Shown one piece after another: positions 1-8,505 of a DNA stretch of 64,000 bases. The stretch comes from Aliivibrio sp. 1S175 (GTDB lineage: Bacteria > Pseudomonadota > Gammaproteobacteria > Enterobacterales > Vibrionaceae). The notes beneath the pieces were generated by a model that worked only from the letters and a program-made list of their open reading frames with translations, did not search any database and had not been told where the DNA came from. Where the stretch lies: contig NZ_MAJS01000005.1 in NCBI RefSeq assembly GCF_001690985.1, positions 62,001 to 126,000 on the forward strand, read 5' to 3'. How positions within the stretch are numbered: position 1 is the stretch's first letter; each line of letters opens with the position of its first letter. Made by a program: the position numbers and the translations under genes.

Positions 1-87
1 TTCAGAACCTAATCTTTTTGCCATATAATCCAAACCATCAATTTCAGTTTGAATTACCTCTTTTGCAATATCAATTGAACTAGCCAT
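1..87 (-). CDS. kdsD: Arabinose-5-phosphate isomerase (KdsD/KpsF), N-terminal fragment
   Basis: Only the first 29 codons lie inside the window and the gene runs off the left edge. The start ATG is at 87, one base past the kdsB stop, so it continues the operon. The visible residues (MASSIDIAKEVIQTEIDGL, then a DYMAKRLG segment) resemble the N-terminal helix of KdsD/KpsF sugar isomerases, which turn ribulose-5-P into arabinose-5-P, the first step to Kdo. The identity rests on this short stretch plus the kdsB-kdsC-kdsA neighbours; the catalytic SIS domain cannot be seen. Confidence 0.7.
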   Translation of the reverse strand, partial: MASSIDIAKEVIQTEIDGLDYMAKRLGSE

Positions 88-88
88 T

Positions 89-841
89 TTAATTATTATT
101 CTCTTTCATTATTTTTTTTATATTATTAAAGTCATCAATAGTATCTATTCCATGAGGAACAATACCGTTAAATACTGTAGCTCCAATAGTCATGCCGTGA
201 CTTAAAGCTCGCAACTGCTCTAACTTTTCATAATGCTCTAACTCATCTTCAGAATAAGAACAAAATTGTTTTAATGCCGATACACGGTAAGCATAAATAC
301 CGATATGCCTTTTTGCTAAAGATAAATCATTAGGGTTATCTCTATTCATAGGAGCGGGAGACCGAGTAAAATAAATTGCTCGACCATGGTTTCCTAGAAT
401 TGCTTTGACAACATTTGAATTTGTAAAATCATCTTGATTTGTTAAAGGCACAACAGCTGTCGTGATTTGATAATGAGGATTAGCTAAAGTAAAAGCTGTT
501 ATATTTTGAATTAATGAAAAAGGGATCATTGGCTCATCTCCTTGAACATTCAAAACAACCACCTCATCAGACCAAGATTCAATAGCAGCAACTTCATTAA
601 TACGATCAGTGCCTGACTGATGTGATAATGACGTTAATACAACGTTGATATCGTAATCTTTTAACGCCTCAATTATCCTTTGATCATCTGTAGCAACAAA
701 AATATTGTCTCTATCAATTCCCGCTTCTTTACAACGCTCTACTACATGCCAAATAACAGGCTTGCCTAACAACATCAAAAGCGGTTTACCTGGTAATCTT
801 GATGACCCATACCTCGCAGGTATAACAACCTTAACATCCAT
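89..841 (-). CDS. kdsB: 3-deoxy-manno-octulosonate cytidylyltransferase (CMP-Kdo synthetase)
   Basis: Activates Kdo with CTP to CMP-Kdo in the cytoplasm. The 250 residues are full length for the family. The nucleotide-binding N-terminus (IPARYGSSRLPGKPL, residues 7-21), the HQSGTDR motif (74-80) and NVQGDEP (98-104) are all intact. It lies two bases after kdsC and one base before kdsD, so the four genes are co-transcribed. Because it sits in a capsule-type operon, it is probably a dedicated copy rather than the housekeeping gene for lipid A. Whether a second copy exists cannot be seen here. Confidence 0.95.
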   Translation of the reverse strand: MDVKVVIPARYGSSRLPGKPLLMLLGKPVIWHVVERCKEAGIDRDNIFVATDDQRIIEALKDYDINVVLTSLSHQSGTDRINEVAAIESWSDEVVVLNVQGDEPMIPFSLIQNITAFTLANPHYQITTAVVPLTNQDDFTNSNVVKAILGNHGRAIYFTRSPAPMNRDNPNDLSLAKRHIGIYAYRVSALKQFCSYSEDELEHYEKLEQLRALSHGMTIGATVFNGIVPHGIDTIDDFNNIKKIMKENNN

Positions 842-843
842 AT

Positions 844-1407
844 TTATTGCTCCATGGTAGCGACATCATCACATCGAATTTTATCAAGTAGTGGTTTATA
901 AATATCTCTCAATGGTAAATCTAATTTATTGATTAGTAATAAATCCACAAACTCTCTTACCATTCCCTCTCCACCTTTCAATGTCGAGACCCAATCTGAA
1001 TCTTCAATAGCTAGGCTGTGTGCATCCACAGGAGCGATTGCAAGGCCTACTTTTTCAAAAATAGGGATATCTAAAACATCATCACCCAAAAACGCAATTT
1101 GACTCGGTAAGATATTATATTTCGAACAGATATCGACTAAGGCTGGTAATTTATTCTTACAGCCAGTAATAATTTCATCAAAACCAAGCTGTTTGCATCG
1201 AGTATCAAGCGCCGCGCTTGCTTTGCCTGAGATAACACCAACTAAAATATTATGACTACGCAATAACTCTATGGCTAAACCGTCTTTAACATTAAAGGAT
1301 TTGAAAAATTCGCCATCTTGATTAATAAAAATAGAGCCATCAGTCATCACTCCATCGACATCTAGCAATACCATTTTTATATTTTTACAGACCAGCTTAT
1401 CTAACAT
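844..1407 (-). CDS. kdsC: Kdo-8-phosphate phosphatase (HAD family)
   Basis: Removes the phosphate from Kdo-8-P to give free Kdo. It is a small HAD phosphatase without a large cap. The nucleophile motif LLDVDGVMTDG carries Asp16 and Asp18, and the Mg-binding motif is GDDVLD (108-113). At 187 residues it matches stand-alone KdsC. It sits two bases from kdsA upstream and kdsB downstream. Confidence 0.93.
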   Translation of the reverse strand: MLDKLVCKNIKMVLLDVDGVMTDGSIFINQDGEFFKSFNVKDGLAIELLRSHNILVGVISGKASAALDTRCKQLGFDEIITGCKNKLPALVDICSKYNILPSQIAFLGDDVLDIPIFEKVGLAIAPVDAHSLAIEDSDWVSTLKGGEGMVREFVDLLLINKLDLPLRDIYKPLLDKIRCDDVATMEQ

Positions 1408-1409
1408 AC

Positions 1410-2207
1410 TTAACTCAATTTTGATTCAATAAAGGCTCTACGATGCACAACCTCATCAATTTCAAGCAAGGTCTCTAACAACTCTTCCATATGCTTTAAT
1501 GGAAGCATATTTGGTCCATCACATAACGCTTTATCAGGGTTTGGATGTGTCTCCATAAATAAGCCATCAATACCCACAGCAACCGCTGCACGAGCAATAG
1601 CAGGAACATGTAAACGGTTACCACCAGTAGACCCATTTAACATACCCGGCATTTGAACACTGTGCGTTGCATCCATAACCACTTTACAACCCGTTTCCTT
1701 CATTATGGTTAAACCAGGCATGTAGTTAACTAGTGCCCCAAAACCAAAACTTGTGCCACGGTCACATAACCAAATATCGTCATTACCAACTGCTCTACAT
1801 TTCTCAACAACAGGAGCCATGTCTGCAGGGTGCATCCATTGACCTTTCTTGATATTTACAGGTAACCCCATAGAAGCAACACGTTGAATAAAGCCAGTTT
1901 GACGCACAAGGAACGCCGGTGTTTGTAACACATCAACCACTGATGCTACTTCGTCTAAAGGAGTATCATCATGTACATCTGTAATGATACGAACACCTAA
2001 TTGATCTTTGGCTTTTTGAAGAATCTTTAATCCTTCTTCAAGACCGGGGCCAGTAAAAGCAGACGCTGATGAGCGATTTGCTTTGGTAAAAGACGACTTA
2101 GCAATATATTCAATGCCAAGTTTATTTGTTATTTCTTGTAATTGTGCAAAAGTATCTAAAACTAAACCTTCAGATTCGATAACACATGGACCTGCAATTA
2201 AAAACAT
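1410..2207 (-). CDS. kdsA: Kdo-8-phosphate synthase, metal-dependent type
   Basis: Condenses phosphoenolpyruvate with arabinose-5-P. Family hallmarks are AGPCVIES at the N-terminus, KANRSS (43-47 region) and DATHSVQ (179-185). Cys8, His182, Glu219 and Asp230 lie exactly three residues before the known metal ligands Cys11/His185/Glu222/Asp233 of the Aquifex enzyme. This looks like the metal-dependent class, not the E. coli-type metal-free enzyme, which has Asn at the Cys position. The DAHP- and NeuB-type alternatives fit worse. It follows the pyruvyl transferase by ten bases. Confidence 0.95.
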   Translation of the reverse strand: MFLIAGPCVIESEGLVLDTFAQLQEITNKLGIEYIAKSSFTKANRSSASAFTGPGLEEGLKILQKAKDQLGVRIITDVHDDTPLDEVASVVDVLQTPAFLVRQTGFIQRVASMGLPVNIKKGQWMHPADMAPVVEKCRAVGNDDIWLCDRGTSFGFGALVNYMPGLTIMKETGCKVVMDATHSVQMPGMLNGSTGGNRLHVPAIARAAVAVGIDGLFMETHPNPDKALCDGPNMLPLKHMEELLETLLEIDEVVHRRAFIESKLS

Positions 2208-2217
2208 AAATAAATAC

Positions 2218-3243
2218 CTACTTATCTAATACTTTCTTATAAAACATTTCATATTTAGATTGAATATCATGTAACACTACCTTAATATTATTAATTTCCT
2301 CTTTGGAATATGGAAGATATTTGATGTTATTTAAACTTTCTACATTACTAACAATTCTTTCTTTCGATAAACCAAAGTCTTCAATTAATGCCTCTAACTT
2401 ATGACTATTAGATGTTAATGCTATAAATGGAACCCCACAATTTATAGCAAAGCAAACAGAATGAAACCTACCACTTATAATAAAGTCAACATTGTTAATG
2501 GCATTATAATATTTATTATGAAGTGTTATATCCGAATATTGTCTAAAACCTTTAGACCTAAGTTTAGATTTAATTCTGTTATAAGATTTAAGTATAAATT
2601 CACTAAAACCAAATCTAGAGAACTTTTCTAATATACTTGAACTACCAGTATTTTCTTCCCAATTACCTTTTCCATAAACTACTGGTGTGAATATTGAGTG
2701 CATAGGGCCTTTTTTTGAAAGACGAAATAACTCAATCGATTTTTCAATATTAACACTGCATGTAAACATCCATCTGTTATGAATAATATCTTTACGATGA
2801 GCATAATCACCGATAGAATAAAAAGTAAGATCTGGTAATAACTCTACTTCAAGTCCATATGATTCAATTTGTTTTTTACTAAAAGAGTCTCGTACAGATA
2901 TATGATCAAATGCCTTTAATTGTTCCTTTGTAGCTATAGTCATATCTTGAAACAAAGCATTAACCAATGCTGTTTTTACACCATAAGGTTTACAGAATAA
3001 TCCAACATCCAACAGGTGTTCGCCTGAATCATGATGAATAGTGCCTTCGCCATTTACTATCACTAGATCTGCTTCTAACATCTTTGCTTTTGTCGCTTCA
3101 CTTTTTCTCCAATCTAATCCTACGGGAGAAGAAGCTATCACCTGACCTTTATTCGTTTTGATCAATTTACAAAGGTTATTCATGACTCGTGAGCAGCCGT
3201 GATGTAATTCGCCACTCGTATCATTAATAATAAAAACTTTCAT
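2218..3243 (-). CDS. Polysaccharide pyruvyl transferase family protein
   Basis: Probably adds a pyruvate ketal to a sugar of the repeating unit, using phosphoenolpyruvate. The family landmarks are the Gly-rich NGEGTIHH segment (64-71) and the C-terminal SGRFHSVCFA motif (257-266). The 341 residues are normal for the family, with no signal peptide and no membrane segment. It lies six bases after the sialyltransferase-like gene and ten before kdsA. Codon use is AT-rich, like the block upstream and unlike the kds genes downstream. The acceptor sugar is unknown. Confidence 0.85.
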   Translation of the reverse strand: MKVFIINDTSGELHHGCSRVMNNLCKLIKTNKGQVIASSPVGLDWRKSEATKAKMLEADLVIVNGEGTIHHDSGEHLLDVGLFCKPYGVKTALVNALFQDMTIATKEQLKAFDHISVRDSFSKKQIESYGLEVELLPDLTFYSIGDYAHRKDIIHNRWMFTCSVNIEKSIELFRLSKKGPMHSIFTPVVYGKGNWEENTGSSSILEKFSRFGFSEFILKSYNRIKSKLRSKGFRQYSDITLHNKYYNAINNVDFIISGRFHSVCFAINCGVPFIALTSNSHKLEALIEDFGLSKERIVSNVESLNNIKYLPYSKEEINNIKVVLHDIQSKYEMFYKKVLDK

Positions 3244-3248
3244 AAATT

Positions 3249-4151
3249 CTAACTCTCAGCATTTGCATTTATTAACTTAGTAATTACTTGACTCTTATTA
3301 AGATATGAGTCAACCGATGAATCATGATGTATTATCGTTAACATTTCACATTTAATATCTTCAATAATTAACTCCACAGGCATTAAGTTATCAAGGTAAA
3401 AAAATTCAACACCTGAATAAATATATGCCACACTTTCTTTACAATAATTAGAACCTGGGTGAGGTTTAAATATTATCACATCATATTCATCAACTTTATT
3501 TTTTAAAGATTCGATGCTTAACAATTCATCAAAGAATTTGCTACCAACATAAAGTAATACATTTTTATTTAGATCAATTTGTTCACTACCAAATATACTT
3601 CTATATATTTTTAAGCTATCTTGATTGGGACTAAAACCTAATGATATTAACTTTCCTTTATCCGATATGCTTTCCCTTGTTCTTAAGAACCTATCTAAAT
3701 CATAAACAAAATAATTACGGATAGATTTAGTACTACCTAAGTTGGGTTTAAAAAACAAAAATCTATATAAAAGAACCTTTAGTGGCGTTCTATTTTTATA
3801 GTAATCAAATAATGACTCCTCATAAGAAAACTGTCCTTCTTCATATAAAGATATAATATTATTCTTTATATTCATTAAGAAAACAAAAATTGCATCCTTA
3901 CCATAATCACTATCAAGAAATATATTTGCATTATTAACATTCAAAACTAAATGTAAGTAAGCTTTAATTCTAGAATGATAATAAATCACGTCATCCCAAA
4001 CAGGATCAAATTCAGACAATCTGTTAAAGAATATATCCGAATTATAAAAATTACCTAAGACTATTAATTTACAATTTTTTAATTTATTAGAAAGAACCAA
4101 CTGCCTAGCCGTATGATATTGAATAGGCTTACTCACAAAAAACATATTCAC
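3249..4151 (-). CDS. Sialyltransferase-like glycosyltransferase, candidate CMP-Kdo transferase
   Basis: The 300-residue protein has the three ordered motifs of bacterial sialyltransferases (GT38/GT52 type): an acidic-Gly motif YEEG (103-106), the HP motif KPHPG (229-233) and a Ser-Ser motif HHDSS (275-279). Its N-terminus SKPIQYHTARQL resembles the SPLQ-type start of that fold. Such enzymes use CMP-activated sugars. The operon makes CMP-Kdo and shows no sialic acid genes, so Kdo is the likely donor (inference). Polysialyltransferase-type activity on another nine-carbon sugar remains possible. Confidence 0.65.
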   Translation of the reverse strand: MNMFFVSKPIQYHTARQLVLSNKLKNCKLIVLGNFYNSDIFFNRLSEFDPVWDDVIYYHSRIKAYLHLVLNVNNANIFLDSDYGKDAIFVFLMNIKNNIISLYEEGQFSYEESLFDYYKNRTPLKVLLYRFLFFKPNLGSTKSIRNYFVYDLDRFLRTRESISDKGKLISLGFSPNQDSLKIYRSIFGSEQIDLNKNVLLYVGSKFFDELLSIESLKNKVDEYDVIIFKPHPGSNYCKESVAYIYSGVEFFYLDNLMPVELIIEDIKCEMLTIIHHDSSVDSYLNKSQVITKLINANAES

Positions 4152-4156
4152 TATGA

Positions 4157-5266
4157 TTACTTTAACTCCATAATTTTAATTAAAGACAAACATGCCGTAT
4201 TCCATGAATAATTATCTATAAGATAAGACCTGCTCTGAGAAAATTTATCTTTTTTAAAACATTCGGAGCTTCTTATATATTTATTAATGTCATCACATGA
4301 TTGTTTCAATTTATATGGATTGTACCTGATAGCTAATCCAGCATCCTCCAATTCATTTAATAAATTAGTTTCTTCTGAAAGAAAACATTGTTTTCCGTAA
4401 GATAAAGCTTCTAACACTGCAATAGGCATACCTTCATATCTTGAAGTTAAAACAAATATATCACATTGCTCTAATACCTGATTTTTATCTATACCAAATA
4501 CAGGACCATGAAAATTAACCTTGTCAGAAATTGAGGTTTTAAAAATACGCTCTTCTATTAATTTCCGCTCATTCTTCACATCAGACCCGTAGAAATTAAG
4601 TGACCAAGAATCATTTGAATTTAAGTTATAAAATTCAAAAAAATCTATAAGCCTATCAATTCCTTTATGCTCTATATCATATCGACCTAAATAACAAAAA
4701 TTAGTATGGGATGAATTGTCTTTTTTATATTCAAATTTAACATCAGGCACATCGATGCCATTATGAACAATACTAAAATTATCACCTTTATAAATACTAG
4801 AATTTCTTTCCATTTCATTTAAAAAAACAATACTTTTTGAAAATCTAAGTAAGTAATTTATTAACCCATAATAAACTATATTTTTTTTGTTAAATCGGCC
4901 CTTAAATGCAACTTTATTTAAAGAAGAATGAGGTATCACAAGATAGTTATATCTAAATATAGTAAAAAAAATTAGACACAATATTATCTTTGGTTGAAAA
5001 ATTCCATGAACAACAAAAAAGCTATCATGATTATTTTTTAAAAAAAACATCATAGATAAAATGCTTTTGGGCTTAACGACTCCTATTTGAGCTTTTTTAA
5101 AAAGTTCTTCATTTAACACTTTTTTTTGGGACGATTCATTATGATTAACTTGAAGAATACTACTAAAGCAACCTATTTCTAAGTATTTGCAATGATGATT
5201 AACCACAACATCAGTAATTCCATCCCCTTTATGAAACCAAAGGGGTGATATATTTACTATTTTCAT
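4157..5266 (-). CDS. Family 4 (GT-B) glycosyltransferase
   Basis: A retaining GT-B enzyme that adds a sugar to the lipid-linked repeat unit. The C-terminal donor-binding domain shows LGRYDIEHKGIDRL (193-206) and the E-x7-E signature in YEGMPIAVLEAL (E278, E286). The N-terminal half is divergent and very AT-rich, with A/T runs near 5040. It lies two bases from the family 2 transferase upstream and five from the sialyltransferase-like gene downstream. The sugar specificity is not readable. Confidence 0.85.
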   Translation of the reverse strand: MKIVNISPLWFHKGDGITDVVVNHHCKYLEIGCFSSILQVNHNESSQKKVLNEELFKKAQIGVVKPKSILSMMFFLKNNHDSFFVVHGIFQPKIILCLIFFTIFRYNYLVIPHSSLNKVAFKGRFNKKNIVYYGLINYLLRFSKSIVFLNEMERNSSIYKGDNFSIVHNGIDVPDVKFEYKKDNSSHTNFCYLGRYDIEHKGIDRLIDFFEFYNLNSNDSWSLNFYGSDVKNERKLIEERIFKTSISDKVNFHGPVFGIDKNQVLEQCDIFVLTSRYEGMPIAVLEALSYGKQCFLSEETNLLNELEDAGLAIRYNPYKLKQSCDDINKYIRSSECFKKDKFSQSRSYLIDNYSWNTACLSLIKIMELK

Positions 5267-5268
5267 TC

Positions 5269-6096
5269 TTAATTCCTAAAATTCTTATATGCTATTTTTA
5301 ACAACTTAGGAGGTAAAGAATGAAACACTAATCTTGATATAATTAGGATTAAATTTTTCACACTAAACTGATTTAATTTTAGCATATATTTACTTCTTAG
5401 CTTAATCTCACTAATAGCTTTATTTATTCCTTTACGCCTAGATACCGTTTCATCTGACATTCTATATTTAAGGAGTACCTCTGGGAGGTTTCCACAGATC
5501 AATTTATGATCTAAAATTTTAAACCAAAGCCCCATATCTTCTGTGAAAGTAGTATTTTCTGGATATCTAATATTACTACTTTCAAAAATACTTTTCCGAA
5601 ACATAACAGTTGGATGAATAAACGGACATCGAGTAATAGAGTATTTTAAGATATCAGAATGTGTTAAAGGTACTTTTTTAACAGCCAAGGAACTTTCAGA
5701 ACCAAATTCTGTACAATAAGTACCTACAAGATCAAAATCATTTTCTTTAATATATTTAACCTGTTTTTCAATACGAGTATCGATTGAAATATCATCACTA
5801 TCCATCCGAGCAATAAACTCTACATCTTTATTTTTTACTACTACTTCAATTAATTGATTAAGAGCAAAAGCTAAACCATTATTCTGATGATTAGATATTA
5901 TTTTTATATTTTTATTTTCTAATGATAGTTGATATAGATAATTCTCTACGTCACTAGAAACAACACCATCCAAATATATATAAAATATAATATTACTATA
6001 TGTTTGAATAATAATACTTTCTACAGCACATTTAAGATTCGTCAAATCATCTGAATAATAAACACTCATGATAACAGCTACTTTACTTTTTGACAC
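5269..6096 (-). CDS. Family 2 (GT-A) glycosyltransferase
   Basis: An inverting GT-A transferase, 275 residues. It opens with the typical AVIMSVYYSDDL strand, has the nucleotide/metal motif RMDSDD (98-102) and the ED motif in FTEDMGLWFK. The first 19 bases overlap the end of wzx, which suggests translational coupling. A second possible start, ATG at 6069, falls within the conserved first strand and is less likely. Donor and acceptor are unknown. Confidence 0.88.
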   Translation of the reverse strand: MSKSKVAVIMSVYYSDDLTNLKCAVESIIIQTYSNIIFYIYLDGVVSSDVENYLYQLSLENKNIKIISNHQNNGLAFALNQLIEVVVKNKDVEFIARMDSDDISIDTRIEKQVKYIKENDFDLVGTYCTEFGSESSLAVKKVPLTHSDILKYSITRCPFIHPTVMFRKSIFESSNIRYPENTTFTEDMGLWFKILDHKLICGNLPEVLLKYRMSDETVSRRKGINKAISEIKLRSKYMLKLNQFSVKNLILIISRLVFHSLPPKLLKIAYKNFRN

Positions 6097-7328
6097 TTAT
6101 GCTTCCTTATAAAATAGAACATCAAATTATGTGTAATTTCTCTAGTACTATTAGACAACAAATAATATAAGATATTTATAAAAAATAGAGTTATTAACGT
6201 AGCTATTGCAGCTCCCTCTGCCCCATAAGTAGGTATTAATAAAAAGTTTAAAACAACATTCATAACTACACCGATAACGGAACGTTTTAAAATAAGTTTT
6301 TGAAGATTATAAACAACTAAATTATTGCTCATATATATTCCAACAAACATTATCGGAATAGTTAATGATAATATATTAAACACAGGAATTGAATCTTTAA
6401 ACTTATCGTCAAATAAAATAAAAATATAGTCACTTAAAGAATATAAAACTATTGAAATAAACAACCCAAACAAAAGAACAAAATAAAACCACTTTGAAGA
6501 ATAATATAAAAAGAGTTTTTCATTATTATTTTTCATCTTAATTAACTTAGGATATATATAAGAGACGACTCCCATAGCAAAGATATTAAATGGTTCAGTA
6601 AACTTCACACTCAAACCATAAATAGCCAATTCCTTATTATCAATCAAATTTGCCAACATAAATTGATCTATACGATTATAAATACTTGCAATAATTAATG
6701 CTATAAATATAGGCCATGATTGTCTCAATGTTTCTTTGGATCTCTTTAACACTTCATCTTTATCACTGGATAATATATTACCCCTCCTTTCATCAGAGCT
6801 AATATACTGTATTAGATAACAACATGGTAACTCTAAGGAATAGAATAAAAGAAATATAAACAAATCCGAATAATAAAAAACAAACAACACTCTTAAAAAT
6901 AAGAAAAATATAAAAACAGAAAGTTTAATATAAAATATTTTTTTAAAATCACCAGATATCTCATTACACCATTCATATTGGTCTAAAGAATAAAAGAAAC
7001 AAGGTATAATAAGAATAATAATATATAATGAAGTTACATTTCGATCAATGATATAAAATAAAAAACTAATTAAAAGAAAAAAAGAGAACGCACACAGCTT
7101 TAACATTAAAGTCGATATTCTAATTAAATCTCTTCGATCATTATTGATATAATCTTTAATATATATATTTTTTATTCCCAACCCAGAACATTGAACAATC
7201 ATATATAATATTGTCTGTATGTATATAAACAAACCATACTCATTTATAGAAAGAGATTTTGCAATCATTATATTAGATACAAAAGCAAATATTGCAAATG
7301 TAAGTTTATCTAAAATAGAATAGATCAT
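6078..7328 (-). CDS. wzx: Wzx-type polysaccharide flippase
   Basis: A polytopic inner-membrane protein of 416 residues with about 12 hydrophobic segments. It is rich in Ile, Phe and Leu and has the soluble-loop pattern of the MOP/PST family. It would flip undecaprenyl-PP-linked repeat units to the periplasm. It overlaps wzy by four bases upstream and the family 2 transferase by 19 downstream. Base composition is extremely AT-rich, typical of laterally acquired polysaccharide genes. Confidence 0.85.
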   Translation of the reverse strand: MIYSILDKLTFAIFAFVSNIMIAKSLSINEYGLFIYIQTILYMIVQCSGLGIKNIYIKDYINNDRRDLIRISTLMLKLCAFSFFLLISFLFYIIDRNVTSLYIIILIIPCFFYSLDQYEWCNEISGDFKKIFYIKLSVFIFFLFLRVLFVFYYSDLFIFLLFYSLELPCCYLIQYISSDERRGNILSSDKDEVLKRSKETLRQSWPIFIALIIASIYNRIDQFMLANLIDNKELAIYGLSVKFTEPFNIFAMGVVSYIYPKLIKMKNNNEKLFLYYSSKWFYFVLLFGLFISIVLYSLSDYIFILFDDKFKDSIPVFNILSLTIPIMFVGIYMSNNLVVYNLQKLILKRSVIGVVMNVVLNFLLIPTYGAEGAAIATLITLFFINILYYLLSNSTREITHNLMFYFIRKHKCQKVK

Positions 7329-8248
7329 ATCAAATAAAGAACCAGTTTAGAGATTGATAGGATTAGCAAGAGAAAACCAATAATTCGAGTTTTTTTGACA
7401 TTCAAAAAATGATTAATCAAAATAGGTTCAAGAAGTAAAAAGAATTGAAACGTTCGTCCAGATAAAACTGCCACACCAGAAGTAACTAAACAAAATGAAA
7501 TTGTACATAATGATAACAATACAATTGAATCATCAAATAAACTATTTTTAATTTTCCCACCTAAAATTATTAAGTAGAATACCAGTATAATATATATTAA
7601 AGATGAAATAGACTTTGATTCTAAATAAAAACTTGAAGCATAATACGAAAATCTAGTATACGGAATTAAAATATTAACAATTAAACCTGAAAAAACCCCA
7701 CAAAATATCATAGCTAAAAAAAACAACATTTGTTTCATCAAATTATTATTTATAATTAGCTTTGATATTCTTGACTTTACCAAGTCTAAAAAAAGAATTA
7801 TAAACAACCCGTAATGAAGTAATGGTGAAGGATATTTTAGTAAACGAAGTTTATTTTCTCGAACCGCTAATAATAATATCAAGCACCCTAAAGAGTATCT
7901 AACTGTTGTTCCATAAAAATATTCACTCATCAAGAATAAATTAGGCAAACAAAATATAGCCTCTAACCCCCTCCTATATATAATTGATAGTAATATTAAT
8001 TGAAATATTATCAACACACTCCAAAAATCAACAAAACTAAAATTTAGATAATCTCTAAATATATGGCTAATATATTCATATCCAATTTCATAACTCCAAT
8101 TTGCATTACGATAATCACTTTGATAATTATCATAATCCGGATTTATCACGCTATCGTAATTTATCCTTGAATAAAAACAAAGAAACAAAATCAATATCGC
8201 GGGATATTTTAAAATTCTTACTATAAAGCTTTTGGTTTTTACGTTCAT
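7325..8248 (-). CDS. wzy: Wzy-type polysaccharide polymerase (EpsG-like)
   Basis: A 307-residue integral membrane protein with roughly eight to nine hydrophobic segments. An early acidic, tyrosine-rich periplasmic stretch (NPDYDNYQSDYRNANW) is followed by IGYEYISHIF, a pattern of EpsG-type polymerases. It would polymerise repeat units in the periplasm. It is the first gene of the AT-rich sugar-specific block, 257 bases after wzc. Wzy proteins have little sequence identity, so the call relies on topology, the EpsG-like start and operon position. Confidence 0.7.
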   Translation of the reverse strand: MNVKTKSFIVRILKYPAILILFLCFYSRINYDSVINPDYDNYQSDYRNANWSYEIGYEYISHIFRDYLNFSFVDFWSVLIIFQLILLSIIYRRGLEAIFCLPNLFLMSEYFYGTTVRYSLGCLILLLAVRENKLRLLKYPSPLLHYGLFIILFLDLVKSRISKLIINNNLMKQMLFFLAMIFCGVFSGLIVNILIPYTRFSYYASSFYLESKSISSLIYIILVFYLIILGGKIKNSLFDDSIVLLSLCTISFCLVTSGVAVLSGRTFQFFLLLEPILINHFLNVKKTRIIGFLLLILSISKLVLYLI

Positions 8249-8505
8249 ATTTAGTATGTTATTTTCTCAAACAACTGACGATGAATACTATAATCAGGTT
8301 GTTTTATTTATCAAATAAAATATACATCATCAAGTTAAAACCATTTTTATTATTGGTATATAAATCATCACCAAAGAAAATAAATGTTAATTTAAAATGA
8401 TGTAAAGAATAACAGGCATAGGTATAAATATCATAAAAATAATTTTAAATATAGAGAAGCATATGATGATTAAATATAATTATAATAATTCAAATTATTA
8501 TATAA
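8249..8505 (-). other. AT-rich junction between export genes and sugar-specific block
   Basis: No open reading frame of note. The 257 bases are almost entirely A/T and contain short dyads such as AATAATTTGAATTATT near 8484-8500, just after the wzc stop. There is no clear T-tailed terminator. It could hold a weak promoter or a partial terminator for the downstream genes, or be the scar of cassette exchange. Confidence 0.4.

Noticed and set aside
1410-2207. NeuB-type sialic acid synthase
   Set aside because: Motifs KANRSS, DATHSVQ and the metal ligands fit KdsA; NeuB has an additional antifreeze-like C-terminal domain that is absent.
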